DNA of 56,276 bases, taken from assembly GCA_025980465.1 (NCBI GenBank), contig JAICXJ010000018.1, positions 1 through 56,276 on the forward strand, read 5' to 3'. Source of the stretch: Frankiales bacterium (GTDB lineage: Bacteria; Actinomycetota; Actinomycetes; JAFAQI01). The translations under genes were made by a program, and so were the position numbers. This document shows, one piece after another, positions 28,288-37,047 of this stretch (the first letter of the stretch is position 1; each line of letters begins with the position of its first letter). The notes under the pieces were generated by a model that was not told the DNA's origin, made no database searches, and saw nothing but the letters and a program-made list of their open reading frames with translations.

Positions 28288-29150
28288 GCGAGCGCGCTGC
28301 TGAGGACGTCTTCGGCGACATCACCAGCATCGTGCGCAAGCTGCGATCCGGCGAGCTGCAGCCCGTCGAGCCGCGCCACGCCGCCACCGTCATCCTGCTC
28401 CGCGAGGGCGAACCGGGGCCCGAGGTGTACCTCCTGCGCCGTACCGCGTCGATGGCGTTTGCGGCGGGCGCCTTCGTTTTCCCTGGCGGTTCAGTCGACC
28501 CGCGCGATCAGGACCTCGCCGACGAGTCGTGGGTGGGAGCGGCACCTTCAGTGTGGGCCGACACCCTGTCGAGCGACGAGCCGCTGGCGCGCGCGTTGGT
28601 GTGCGCGGCGGTCCGGGAGACCTTCGAGGAGTCCGGCGTGATGCTTGCCGGACCCAGCGCGGACAGCGTCGTCAGCGACACCAGCGCAGACGACTGGGAG
28701 TCCGACCGGCTGGCCCTGCTGGATCGATCGCTGTCTCTCGCGGACCTGCTTCGGCGGCGGCAGCTGCGACTGCGGGCTGACCTGATGCATGGCTGGGCGC
28801 ACTGGCTCACCCCCGAGGTCGAGCCGAAGCGGTTCGACACCCGCTTCTTCGTGGCGGCTCTTCCAGCGGGACAGCGGACGCGGCACGTGGGGGGCGAGGC
28901 GGATCGGGTGGTGTGGATGCGACCCGCGGACGCCGTCGCGGGCAGCGAGCGCGGCGAGATGATGCTGATGCCGCCAACCCTCGCGGCGCTGAAGGACATC
29001 GCCGAGTTCGACTCGGTCGACGCCGTTCTCGCTGCGGCCGCCGGGCGTGACGTACGGCGGATCCTGCCGATCCTGACCCTCGACGACGACGACCGGCTGC
29101 AGTTCCTGCTGCCCGACCATCCCGACTATCCGCACGAGCAGGTGACGTGA
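28284..29150 (+). CDS. Nudix hydrolase
   Basis: A 288-residue Nudix protein. The core starts ATVILLREGEPGPEVYLLRR. The Nudix box is split by an insertion: FVFPGGSVDP near residue 70 and AAVRETFEESGVML near 110. The C-terminal half (RADLMHGWAHWLTPEVEPKRFDTRFFVAAL) is characteristic of this actinobacterial subgroup. It hydrolyses a nucleoside-diphosphate-linked compound, identity unknown. ATG overlaps the ridA stop, and the metallo-hydrolase gene begins immediately after its stop. Confidence 0.88.
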   Translation: MSERAAEDVFGDITSIVRKLRSGELQPVEPRHAATVILLREGEPGPEVYLLRRTASMAFAAGAFVFPGGSVDPRDQDLADESWVGAAPSVWADTLSSDEPLARALVCAAVRETFEESGVMLAGPSADSVVSDTSADDWESDRLALLDRSLSLADLLRRRQLRLRADLMHGWAHWLTPEVEPKRFDTRFFVAALPAGQRTRHVGGEADRVVWMRPADAVAGSERGEMMLMPPTLAALKDIAEFDSVDAVLAAAAGRDVRRILPILTLDDDDRLQFLLPDHPDYPHEQVT

Positions 29151-29933
29151 GTGGATGTCAGCCGCGGTCGGCTCGAGCCGGTCACCACGACGGCATCCCG
29201 GCTGCTCGCACCGAACCCCGGGCCGATGACCCTCGACGGCACCAACACGTGGGTGCTGCGCCGGCCCGGCGCCGAGGAGTGCGTGGTCGTTGATCCTGGC
29301 CCGATCGACAACGGCCACCTTGACGAGGTGGCCGCGCTGGGACCGATCTCGTTGGTGGTGCTGACTCACGGTCACTTCGATCACGCCGAGTGCGCCCCCC
29401 AGCTGCACGAGCGGACCGGAGCTCCGGTGGTCGCCCGGGACCCGGCGCTGTGCCTCGGGGCCGAGCCGGTGCCGGACCGACCCGGGCGCAGCGAGATCGC
29501 CGGCATCGAGTGGCTGACGGTGCTGACGCCGGGACACAGCAGTGACTCGATCAGCCTGCTGGTCGAGGCGGACCGGGCGCTGCTCACCGGCGACACCGTT
29601 CTCGGGACCGGTACCGCCGTGATCGCCCACCCCGACGGCGAGCTCGCGGCGTACCTGGACTCGCTGCAGCGCCTCCGCGATCTCGCTGCCGCTGACGTCG
29701 ACCTCGTGCTGCCGGGCCACGGTCCGGTCGTCGAGCAACCGGTCGAGGTCCTCGACTACTACCTGGTGCATCGCCGGGAGCGGCTCGAGCAGGTCCGGGC
29801 GGCCGTTGCTGCCGGCGACACTGCGGTCGAGGACGTCGTACGCCGGGTCTACGCCGACGTCGACGAGTCATTGTGGAACTACGCCGAGTCATCGGTGCGC
29901 GCTCAGCTCGACTATCTCCGCGACCATGGCTAG
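29151..29933 (+). CDS. Metallo-beta-lactamase-fold hydrolase
   Basis: A 260-residue MBL-fold protein. Metal ligands are in THGHFDHAE (His73, His75, Asp77, His78), with TPGHSSDSIS, TGDTVLG and LPGHGPVV further on. The C-terminal helical tail (RRERLEQVRAAV...DVVRRVYADVDESLWNYAESSVRAQLDYL) is that of the RNase-Z-unlike LACTB2/Rv3677c group. It belongs to the DUF4177-ridA-Nudix operon. Substrate unknown. Its last 8 bp overlap the cyclase gene. Confidence 0.9.
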   Translation: MDVSRGRLEPVTTTASRLLAPNPGPMTLDGTNTWVLRRPGAEECVVVDPGPIDNGHLDEVAALGPISLVVLTHGHFDHAECAPQLHERTGAPVVARDPALCLGAEPVPDRPGRSEIAGIEWLTVLTPGHSSDSISLLVEADRALLTGDTVLGTGTAVIAHPDGELAAYLDSLQRLRDLAAADVDLVLPGHGPVVEQPVEVLDYYLVHRRERLEQVRAAVAAGDTAVEDVVRRVYADVDESLWNYAESSVRAQLDYLRDHG

Positions 29934-32900
29934 CCCGGTCGACGGCCCGCCGTTGGTCTGCCCGGTGTGTGGTACGCCGACGGTGCCGTCGGCACGGTTC
30001 TGCTACTCCTGCGGCGCGCTGCTCGACACCTCCGAGTTGGCGGCCGAGACCACCGCCGAACGTCGGATCGTCACGGTGCTGTTCGGCGACCTCTCCGACT
30101 TCACCGCGTGGGCGGAGGACGTCGACCCGGAGCGAGTCGGCGTGGTGACCGATCATGTGCTGGCCATGCTCGGCAGGGCGGTCACCGACTTCGGCGGGAC
30201 GATCGACAAGCTGACCGGCGACGGGATCATGGCGGTCTTCGGCGCACCCACCGCACATGAGGACGACACCGAGCGGGCGGTCCGGTCGGCGGCACACATG
30301 CAGGCGGTCGTGCGCCGATTCATGGCGGAGGAGGCCGGCGGTGGTCGCCGGATGGGGCTGCGGGTGGGGCTCAACACCGGCGAGGTGCTAGCCGGGGTGC
30401 AGGCGTCGTTGTCCTACACCGTGGTCGGTGACACCGTGAACACGGCGTCGCGCCTGTCGGACGCAGCCAGTGTCGGCGCCGTCTATGCCGGTCGCACCAC
30501 AGCGCTCGCCACGATGTCGATCGCGTCCTGGCGATCGCTGCCGCCGTTGCGGTTAAAGGGAAAGCGGGAGCCGGTCGCCGCCTACGAGCTGGTCGGAATC
30601 CGGCCGCCCGGCGCAGCGCGCCTCGGACTGGGCGACGAGGCGCCGTTCATCGGCCGCGATGCCGAGTTCGGCCGGATGGTGGGACGGGTCCTCGACGTCG
30701 TCGAGCGCGGCAAGCCGGCCTCGGTGGTCGTCACCGGCGAGGCCGGGGTGGGGAAGACCCGGCTGGCCTGGGAGCTGGCGCAGTTCGCCGGCGAGCTGCC
30801 GGCAGTCCGGGTGCTGTGGGGCCGCTGCCCGCCGTACGGCGAGAGCCGGGAGCTGTCGGCCCTGGCCGAATGGATGCGCACGGTTTTCGGCATCACCGAG
30901 GAGGACGGCGCCGAGACCGCGATCGCGCGGGTGCGTCGCACCCTCACCCGGCTCGACACCGGCGTCGGCGGGGGCCGACCGATCACTGCCCTCACGACCG
31001 ATCGGCTGCTTGCGCTGCTCGGTCTGGTCGAGTGGGCACCCATCGGACCGCGTGACACCGCAGCTCCCGGTACCAGCGAACTGCTACGCGACCCGATCGT
31101 CGAGGCGGTCGTCGCCGTACTCGCTGCCCTGCTGGCTGAAGGTCCGTTGGTGCTGGTGGTCGACGATGCCCAGTGGGCCACCGGCGACATGTTGGCTGCC
31201 GTGAGCCAGTTGGCGAACGAAGTCAGTGGCGCCGTGCTGTTCGTGACGGTCGGGCGACCGGACTTGCTCACGGCGAGTTGGTGGGACGGCATGCCCGATC
31301 TCGAGGTGCTGCCGGTCGCGCCGCTGGACGACGCGGCCAGCGAACGGTTGCTACGCGCCTATCTCGGCGGCGCCGAGCTCGACCCGGAGACCCGCGAGCT
31401 GCTGCTGTCCCGGGCCGAGGGAAACCCGTTCTTCCTCGCCGAGCTGCTGCATCTCCTCGTCGACCGCGGCCTGTTGCGCCGCGACGGTGAAGGGTGGCGA
31501 CTCACCGGAGAACTGCCCCGCGACGTGCTTCCCGCCGGTGTTCAGGCGGTGCTCGCCGCGCGCATCGACGACCTCAGTCCGGCGGCCCGCACCCTGCTTC
31601 GAGACGCATCCGTTATCGGCAACCGCTTCACGCTAGAAATGTTGCGGTCGCTTGAGCCGATGATCGATGAGGCCGCGGATCAGTTCGGTGTCGCCCTCGA
31701 CGAGCTGCTGTCGCGCGGCATCATCCGGCCGGTCGGAGATGCCGGCGAGGTCACCCCGCACTTCGTGTTCACCCACGCCCTCGCGCGCGATGTTGCCTAC
31801 GCGGGCATGCCCAAGGGTGAACGAGCCCGCCGTCATGCGACGGTCGCGCGTTGGGCGGTCGGTGGCCTGCAAGGTCCGGTCGTCGACGTCGACTCGCTGG
31901 TCGCCGCGCAGGCCGAGCAGGCGGTGCGGTTGGCAGCGGAGATGAACCTTGCGCGTGATGACGCCGCCTGGTCCGCTCGCGAGATCGGGTATGGCGCCCT
32001 CGACCGGCTCGGTGCGGCAGCGTTGGCCCGCGATGACAACGCGCGGGCGGAGTCCTTGCTGACCCGGGCGGTCGAACTGGCCGACGGCGCCGTGTCGGAC
32101 TCGACGCTGGCGGCGACGAAGGTGCGGCGCGCCGCGGCGCGGGTCGCGCTGCATCGTCTCGAGGAGGCCGAAACCGACCTCGAGGAACCGCGGACCTCGC
32201 GTGACCAGCGAACCAGGGCTGCCGCTCTCGTCGTCTGGGGTGACCTCTTGCGCCGACGCGGTGAGGAGACAGCTGCGATCGAGGCGCTCGTCTCGGCGCT
32301 CGCGGCGGCAAGCGAGTCCGGGCACGACCGGGTCACCGGCGAGGCGCTGCGCCAACTCGGGATGATCGCCTTCCTGTCCGGCCGGATGGGTGCGGCTGAG
32401 GAGCGCTTCGAGCAGGCTCTCGACCTCGCCGAGCGGGTCGGCGACCGGCGGGGCGCCGGCTGGGCACTTCAACACCTGGCCTGGAGCGCGACGACTCGCG
32501 GCGACTACCCCGCGGCCGAGCAGCGACTCTCGGCCGCCGCTGACGTCTTCGCGAGTCTTGACGACGACGGCGGGCTGTCTTGGTGCGCCGGTACGGAGGC
32601 GTTCGTCCGACTGCTCCAGGGCCGGCTGGAGGAGGCGCGCGATCTCGCCCAGGGCCTGCTCCCACTCGGCCGGGCGATGGGCGATGACTGGGGCATCGCC
32701 GCCTGCCTGACGATCGACGGGTTCGCGGCGGCCGAGCTCGGCAAGATCCGGACCGCGCTGGAGGCGTCGGCGGCGGCCTACGAGGGATTCCATGCGCTCG
32801 GTGACTCGTGGGGCGAGTGCATGGCCTCGATCGCCTCGGCCATCGCGTTGCGGGGAGCCGGCCGGCAGCGCAAGGCCATCCGCCGACTCGAGCACGCGGT

Positions 32901-33447
32901 CGACCTTGCGACTCGATGCCGCCACCCGATGCCGGCGGTCCTCGCGATGGTGACCATCGGCTACTGCCGGCTCGACCTGGGCGACGCAGCGGCCGCCGAG
33001 GCAGCGGCTCGATCTGCGATGGAACGCACCACGGGGCTCGACCTCAAGCCGGCCGCGTTGGTCGCGCTGCGGGTGCTGTTGGCGCAGGCGCTACGCGCCA
33101 GGGGCGAGGCCGCCGAGGCGGTCGAGCTGTTGCGTGAGGCCCAAGTCGTCCAGGACGCATCGCTGGCGTTCCCGCGGCGCCAGGCACTGGCACATCTCGC
33201 CGGCGTACTGCTGGAGCTCGGTGAGCCGACCGAGGCGCTGCAGGTCGTGCAGCAGGCGATGAAGGTTCCGGCTCAGGACGTGCGATCACGGATCGTCACG
33301 CTGCGGGTGCTCGGGTCATGCCTCGCCGCCAACGGCGACGTCCCGGCCGGCCGGCTCGCGGTCCGGCAGGCAGTTGCGCTGTCCGGCGCGACCGAGCTGC
33401 GCGGCGAGCTGACCGCGTCCCAGAAGGCGCTCGCAGCGTTGGGCTAG
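29926..33447 (+). CDS. Adenylate cyclase fused to AAA ATPase and TPR repeats
   Basis: A 1173-residue protein. Order: zinc ribbon (Cys12, Cys15, Cys26, Cys29); class III cyclase domain (about 45-225) with both metal aspartates (Asp55, Asp99), Lys95 and Asp169 that favour ATP, and the transition-state pair Asn172/Arg176, so it should be active; a STAND-type ATPase with Walker A GEAGVGKT (271-278) and Walker B LVLVVDDAQW; a winged-helix-like linker; then TPR-like helices (about 700-1170, EAETDLEEPR, AAEERFEQALDLAERVGDRRGAGWALQHLAW). ATG 29926 overlaps the previous stop by 8 bp. Its 3' end meets the crp gene, the likely cAMP receptor. Activating signal unknown. Confidence 0.92.
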   Translation: MASPVDGPPLVCPVCGTPTVPSARFCYSCGALLDTSELAAETTAERRIVTVLFGDLSDFTAWAEDVDPERVGVVTDHVLAMLGRAVTDFGGTIDKLTGDGIMAVFGAPTAHEDDTERAVRSAAHMQAVVRRFMAEEAGGGRRMGLRVGLNTGEVLAGVQASLSYTVVGDTVNTASRLSDAASVGAVYAGRTTALATMSIASWRSLPPLRLKGKREPVAAYELVGIRPPGAARLGLGDEAPFIGRDAEFGRMVGRVLDVVERGKPASVVVTGEAGVGKTRLAWELAQFAGELPAVRVLWGRCPPYGESRELSALAEWMRTVFGITEEDGAETAIARVRRTLTRLDTGVGGGRPITALTTDRLLALLGLVEWAPIGPRDTAAPGTSELLRDPIVEAVVAVLAALLAEGPLVLVVDDAQWATGDMLAAVSQLANEVSGAVLFVTVGRPDLLTASWWDGMPDLEVLPVAPLDDAASERLLRAYLGGAELDPETRELLLSRAEGNPFFLAELLHLLVDRGLLRRDGEGWRLTGELPRDVLPAGVQAVLAARIDDLSPAARTLLRDASVIGNRFTLEMLRSLEPMIDEAADQFGVALDELLSRGIIRPVGDAGEVTPHFVFTHALARDVAYAGMPKGERARRHATVARWAVGGLQGPVVDVDSLVAAQAEQAVRLAAEMNLARDDAAWSAREIGYGALDRLGAAALARDDNARAESLLTRAVELADGAVSDSTLAATKVRRAAARVALHRLEEAETDLEEPRTSRDQRTRAAALVVWGDLLRRRGEETAAIEALVSALAAASESGHDRVTGEALRQLGMIAFLSGRMGAAEERFEQALDLAERVGDRRGAGWALQHLAWSATTRGDYPAAEQRLSAAADVFASLDDDGGLSWCAGTEAFVRLLQGRLEEARDLAQGLLPLGRAMGDDWGIAACLTIDGFAAAELGKIRTALEASAAAYEGFHALGDSWGECMASIASAIALRGAGRQRKAIRRLEHAVDLATRCRHPMPAVLAMVTIGYCRLDLGDAAAAEAAARSAMERTTGLDLKPAALVALRVLLAQALRARGEAAEAVELLREAQVVQDASLAFPRRQALAHLAGVLLELGEPTEALQVVQQAMKVPAQDVRSRIVTLRVLGSCLAANGDVPAGRLAVRQAVALSGATELRGELTASQKALAALG

Positions 33448-33453
33448 CTGCTA

Positions 33454-34128
33454 CTAGCGAGCGCGACGGGCAAGCCGCTCGGCGTCGAGCAGCAGCACGC
33501 TGCGCCCCTCGATCCGCAGCCAGCCACGGTGGGCGAACTCCGACAGGGCCTTGTTGACGGTCTCCCGGCTCGCTCCGACGAGCTGTGCCAACTCCTCCTG
33601 AGTCAGGTCGTGTCGGACCCGGATCCCTTCGATCTCCGGGACGCCGAACTTGTCGGAGAGATCTAGCAGCGCCTTGGCCACTCGGCCGGGTACGTCGGTG
33701 AAGACCAGGTCCGCCATGGCCTCGTTCGTCCGTCGCAACCGTTGCGCCAAGGCTTGCAGCAGCTCCACGGCCACGCCCGGGCGTTCGTTGAGCAGTGGCC
33801 GGAGATCGTCATGATCGAGTGAGGCGAGAGTCGAATCGGTGATCGCTGAGACCGACGCGGTGCGGGGGCCTGGATCGAACAACGACAACTCGCCGAACAT
33901 CTCACCGGTCCCGAGTACGGCGAGCAGGTTCTCGCGCCCGTCGGCGGCGGCTCGTGAAATCTTGACCTTGCCGTCGAGAACCACGAACAGCCGGTCGCCA
34001 GGATCGCCCTCCCGGAACACCATGTGGCCGCGGGCGACACTGCGGGTGGTCATCAGCGCTTCGAGCATTGCACCGGACTCGTCGTCGAGCGCCGCGAACA
34101 GCGGCACCGATGCGAGTACCCCTTCCAC
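33454..34128 (-). CDS. crp: Crp/Fnr-family cAMP receptor protein
   Basis: A 224-residue regulator, the same length as M. tuberculosis Crp. The cyclic-nucleotide domain has GDRLFVVLDGKVKI and the phosphate-binding cassette FGELSLFDPGPRTASV (FGEL...RTAS). The dimer helix is followed by a winged helix with LTQEELAQLVGASRETVNKALSEFAHRGW. GTG 34128 is chosen over GTG 34140 because GGAGG lies 5 nt upstream and the N-terminus then aligns with known Crp proteins. It should bind TGTGA-N6-TCACA-like sites when cAMP is bound. Convergent with the cyclase gene, 6 bp apart. Confidence 0.95.
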   Translation of the reverse strand: MEGVLASVPLFAALDDESGAMLEALMTTRSVARGHMVFREGDPGDRLFVVLDGKVKISRAAADGRENLLAVLGTGEMFGELSLFDPGPRTASVSAITDSTLASLDHDDLRPLLNERPGVAVELLQALAQRLRRTNEAMADLVFTDVPGRVAKALLDLSDKFGVPEIEGIRVRHDLTQEELAQLVGASRETVNKALSEFAHRGWLRIEGRSVLLLDAERLARRAR

Positions 34129-34199
34129 GCCGACCTCCACCCCTGACGCGCGGATCTGGCCTTGTCGTCAGGGACCCTACCGGGGGTGACTCTCGATGG

Positions 34200-34373
34200 T
34201 CAGCGGGCGAGCGTGGTGACCGTTGCCAACTGGCTGGCGCCCGGCTCGTCGGCCGCTGTCAGGGTAGCGACGCGACGCCGTGGCTGGCGCTCCACGAACC
34301 GCTCCAGACGCGCCGCGCCAAGTACTCCCAGCAACAGCAGGAGCGGGAAGGCGACCAGCAGAATCGTCAACAT
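34200..34373 (-). CDS. Small single-span membrane protein
   Basis: A 57-residue frame: MLTILLVAFPLLLLLGVLGAARLERFVERQ, then a basic, Thr/Ala-rich tail. One N-terminal membrane span is followed by a cytosolic tail. It lies between crp and rsiG, where mycobacteria have the small membrane protein gene Rv3675. No ribosome-binding site is visible; AATAAT lies 8 nt before the ATG, so it may be leaderless. Function unknown. Confidence 0.6.
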   Translation of the reverse strand: MLTILLVAFPLLLLLGVLGAARLERFVERQPRRRVATLTAADEPGASQLATVTTLAR

Positions 34374-34428
34374 TGCCAACGATTATTGCAAGCTCGGCGA
34401 GGTCTCAAACCTCCGGGCCGCGGGTTCG

Positions 34429-34956
34429 CTACAACGACACCCGGGTGGGGTTGTCGCGGTCCGGAAGCACCGTCAGGCACAGGTCGGGTTGCTCGCGGTA
34501 GCGAGCGATCAACTCACCGGTCGCGTCAGCAAGTCGGCGATGCAGCGCGGCGCGGTACGCCGACAACTGGGACTCCGCCCTGGTGAGGTCTTGGATGAGC
34601 CGCTCGTTGGCGGCCTCATCTCCCTCGTCCGGCTGCCGCGACCAGAGCGACGCGAGATCCGGTAACGGGGGCATGTCGTCGATCGGCATCACGGACAACA
34701 GTGCAGTGCGGTTTCCCCCGACGTGATGCTCGGCGAACACCGCGCGCAGATCCTCGACGGTGGTCGACGTACCTGTCAGCGTCGCCCGCACCAGGTCCAG
34801 GCGCGCCTGGATGATGCGGCGCCAATACGACACCCGGCTCTCCTCGCTGGACAGCGTGCCGCGGTAATGGCGCAACCCGCCCAGCGACAGGTGCGCGAAC
34901 TGCGGACTGCGCTCGGGCGGCGTCGATAGCCGGTCCGCAGTCGGCCGATTAGGCAT
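34429..34956 (-). CDS. rsiG: RsiG-like c-di-GMP-binding anti-sigma factor
   Basis: A 175-residue helical protein. Helix 1 carries a full copy of the E(X)3S(X)2R(X)3Q(X)3D signature of RsiG: Glu39, Ser43, Arg46, Gln50, Asp54. A second helix (about 115-155) carries a partial copy: Glu128, Ser132, Arg135, then His139 and Ala143 in place of Gln and Asp. In Streptomyces, RsiG with bound c-di-GMP holds the sporulation sigma factor WhiG. The target here would be a WhiG/FliA-type sigma factor not in this window. ATG 34956 has GGAG at 7-8 nt spacing. Annotations often call this family aerial mycelium formation protein. Confidence 0.85.
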   Translation of the reverse strand: MPNRPTADRLSTPPERSPQFAHLSLGGLRHYRGTLSSEESRVSYWRRIIQARLDLVRATLTGTSTTVEDLRAVFAEHHVGGNRTALLSVMPIDDMPPLPDLASLWSRQPDEGDEAANERLIQDLTRAESQLSAYRAALHRRLADATGELIARYREQPDLCLTVLPDRDNPTRVSL

Positions 34957-35052
34957 GCTCACGCTCCGCAGTAGTCACTTCGCGCATCGGCCGCCCCTTT
35001 CGCCTGCTTGAGGTACCTGGACCGTGCATCACTCCTACGGGCTACCCGGCCG

Positions 35053-35064
35053 TACGCTCGTCAT
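35053..35064 (+). promoter_or_regulatory. Leaderless-type promoter of nth
   Basis: TACGCT (35053-35058), 6 nt, GTG 35065. This decides the start against an in-frame TTG at 35008. Confidence 0.55.
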
Positions 35065-35781
35065 GTGCCGCCGCCCGAAACCCGCACTGCACTGGTGCGG
35101 CGGGCGAGGCGGATGGACCGAGTGCTCAAGACCACCTACCCGGACGCGCATTGCGAGCTGAACTTCTCCTCCCCGCTTCAACTGCTCGTCGCGACCGTGC
35201 TGTCCGCACAGTGCACCGACAAGAAGGTCAACGAGGTCACTTCCGCTCTGTTTCGAAAGTATCCGACCGCGGCCGCCTACGCGGCGGCTGACCGCGCCGA
35301 GATGGAAGCCATGATCAAGCCGACCGGGTTCTTCCGGGCCAAGACCAACAGCCTGATCACCCTCGGTCAAGCGTTGACCGAACGGTTCGGCGGCGACGTA
35401 CCCGGCCGACTGGAGGACCTCGTCACCCTTCCGGGCGTCGGTCGCAAGACCGCCAACGTCGTCCTGGGCAATGCTTTCGGCGTACCGGGCATCACGGTCG
35501 ACACCCACTTCGGGCGACTGTCGCGGCGATTCGGCTGGACCGCTGAAGACGACCCGGTCAAGGTCGAGCACGACGTCGGCTCGCTGTTCGAAAAGCGAGA
35601 CTGGACCGGCTTGTCGCACCGGCTGATCTGGCACGGCCGGCGGATCTGCCATTCCCGCAAGCCTGCGTGCGGCGCCTGTCCACTGGCGAAGCTGTGCCCG
35701 TCGTACGGCCTCGGGCCGACCGATCCGGTCCTCGCGGAGAAGTTGTTGAAGTCGGCGTCGCAGATGGCGCCGGTGGCATGA
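35065..35781 (+). CDS. nth: Endonuclease III
   Basis: A 238-residue DNA glycosylase/AP lyase for oxidised pyrimidines. It has the HhH motif [14 protein letters not shown] with catalytic Lys128, the catalytic Asp146 in [11 protein letters not shown], and the [4Fe-4S] loop C-x6-C-x2-C-x5-C ([17 protein letters not shown]). The GTG at 35065 gives a family-like length and follows a leaderless-type promoter. The stop overlaps the TlpA gene, a coupling also present in mycobacteria (Rv3674c-Rv3673c). Confidence 0.95.
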   Translation: MPPPETRTALVRRARRMDRVLKTTYPDAHCELNFSSPLQLLVATVLSAQCTDKKVNEVTSALFRKYPTAAAYAAADRAEMEAMIKPTGFFRAKTNSLITLGQALTERFGGDVPGRLEDLVTLPGVGRKTANVVLGNAFGVPGITVDTHFGRLSRRFGWTAEDDPVKVEHDVGSLFEKRDWTGLSHRLIWHGRRICHSRKPACGACPLAKLCPSYGLGPTDPVLAEKLLKSASQMAPVA

Positions 35782-36380
35782 TTCGCCGGCGTGCGCTCGC
35801 CGCCACGGTTGCGGGGTTGGCCCTGGTCGCGACGGCCTGCTCGTCCTCGTCGAGCCCAGTCCATCCCGGCCCGACGGCCACCTCGGACCGCAACGCGGCG
35901 TTGATCGCGAAGGCTCACCTCGCGCCGTGCCCGACCTCCTCGGCCCGTCCTGTCGCAGGTGGGCTTCCGAACCTCACTCTGGACTGTCTCGGCCACGGGC
36001 CGGCAGTGCATCTCGCCGGCCTAATCGGTTCACCCACTGTCGTCAACCTCTGGGGGTCCTGGTGCGGACCGTGCCAGCTAGAGGCCGGCTTCCTGTCCTC
36101 GACGTACGACGCTGACCGCGCGACGGTGCGCTTCCTCGGGGTTGACATCGAAGACGACCCAGCAAGTGCGCTGGACTTCGGAGCTCACGTCTCACCGCCG
36201 GTGAGGTATCCGTCGGTGGTGGATCCCGACAAGAAGCTGTTGCTGGCGCTGCATTTTCAGGGGCCGCCGGAGACGGCATTCCTCAGCAGTGCTGGCACGA
36301 TCGTGCACATTCACAGCGGCCAGTACACGAGTGCAGCGCAGTTGCGCGCCGACCTCGCGACGTACTTGCACGTCACATGA
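35778..36380 (+). CDS. TlpA-like thioredoxin-fold lipoprotein
   Basis: A 200-residue exported protein. The signal peptide ends in a lipobox (VATAC, Cys21). The thioredoxin fold carries [16 protein letters not shown] (WCGPC) and a cis-Pro region GPPETAFL. Two further cysteines occur (PCPTSS and LDCLGHG). It probably reduces or oxidises thiols outside the membrane, e.g. in cytochrome c maturation; the family suggests reduction. The ATG overlaps the nth stop and the gene's stop overlaps the Nudix start, forming a tightly coupled operon. Confidence 0.9.
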   Translation: MIRRRALAATVAGLALVATACSSSSSPVHPGPTATSDRNAALIAKAHLAPCPTSSARPVAGGLPNLTLDCLGHGPAVHLAGLIGSPTVVNLWGSWCGPCQLEAGFLSSTYDADRATVRFLGVDIEDDPASALDFGAHVSPPVRYPSVVDPDKKLLLALHFQGPPETAFLSSAGTIVHIHSGQYTSAAQLRADLATYLHVT

Positions 36381-37036
36381 GCCCTGCCGAGATGAGCAGC
36401 GCGGCACCCGACTGGCTGCGGCCGCTGATCGCGGCGGCGGCAGCTGTTGACCCGGCCAGCATCATGGTGCCGCCCGACGACGTCGACGGGCTGCGCGAGT
36501 CGGCTGTCCTGATCCTGTTCGGCGAAGGTCCTGAGGGTCCGGATGTGTTGCTGCTGCGGCGTAGTGAGGGCCTGCGTCACCATCCCGGTCAGCCGGCGTT
36601 CCCCGGCGGCGGGATCGACCCGACCGACGCGGGCCCGCAGGCAGCTGCCCTTCGAGAGGCACAGGAGGAGACCGGTCTCGATCCGGCGGGGGTCGACGTG
36701 CTGCTCACGATGCCGCAGTTGTTCCTGCCGCCGAGCGGCCACCTGGTGACTCCGGTGCTCGGCTGGTGGCGCGCGCCGAGCGAGGTCGCGCCGGTCGATC
36801 CGGTCGAGGTCGCTGCGGTCGCCCGAGTACCGATCGCCGCCCTCGCCGATCCGGCAAACCGGGTGGTGGTCAATCACCCGCTGCGGTACGACTCGCCGGG
36901 CTTCCAGGTCGCCGGAATGTTGGTGTGGGGGTTCACCGCCGGCATTCTCGACCAGCTGCTGCGACTCGGCGGTTGGGAGCGGCCGTGGGATCGGACCGTC
37001 ACCGTTGCGTTCCCGATCCCGCTGCCCAGGCGGTAG
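36377..37036 (+). CDS. Nudix hydrolase, CoA pyrophosphatase (NudL) type
   Basis: A 219-residue Nudix protein with a complete box, GGGIDPTDAGPQAAALREAQEETGL, preceded by LLLRRSEGLRHHPGQPAFPG, the LLTxRS-x3-HxGQxxFPGG pattern of CoA-specific members. C-terminal HPLRYDSPGFQVAGMLVWGFTAGIL also fits. It would split CoA to 4'-phosphopantetheine and 3',5'-ADP. ATG overlaps the previous stop. Corresponds to Rv3672c. Confidence 0.92.
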   Translation: MSPAEMSSAAPDWLRPLIAAAAAVDPASIMVPPDDVDGLRESAVLILFGEGPEGPDVLLLRRSEGLRHHPGQPAFPGGGIDPTDAGPQAAALREAQEETGLDPAGVDVLLTMPQLFLPPSGHLVTPVLGWWRAPSEVAPVDPVEVAAVARVPIAALADPANRVVVNHPLRYDSPGFQVAGMLVWGFTAGILDQLLRLGGWERPWDRTVTVAFPIPLPRR

Positions 37037-37047
37037 GGATCGCGGTC

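Noticed and set aside
29584-30297. Minus-strand frame opposite the MBL and cyclase genes
   Set aside because: Overlaps two genes with complete catalytic motifs; Arg/Pro-rich shadow.
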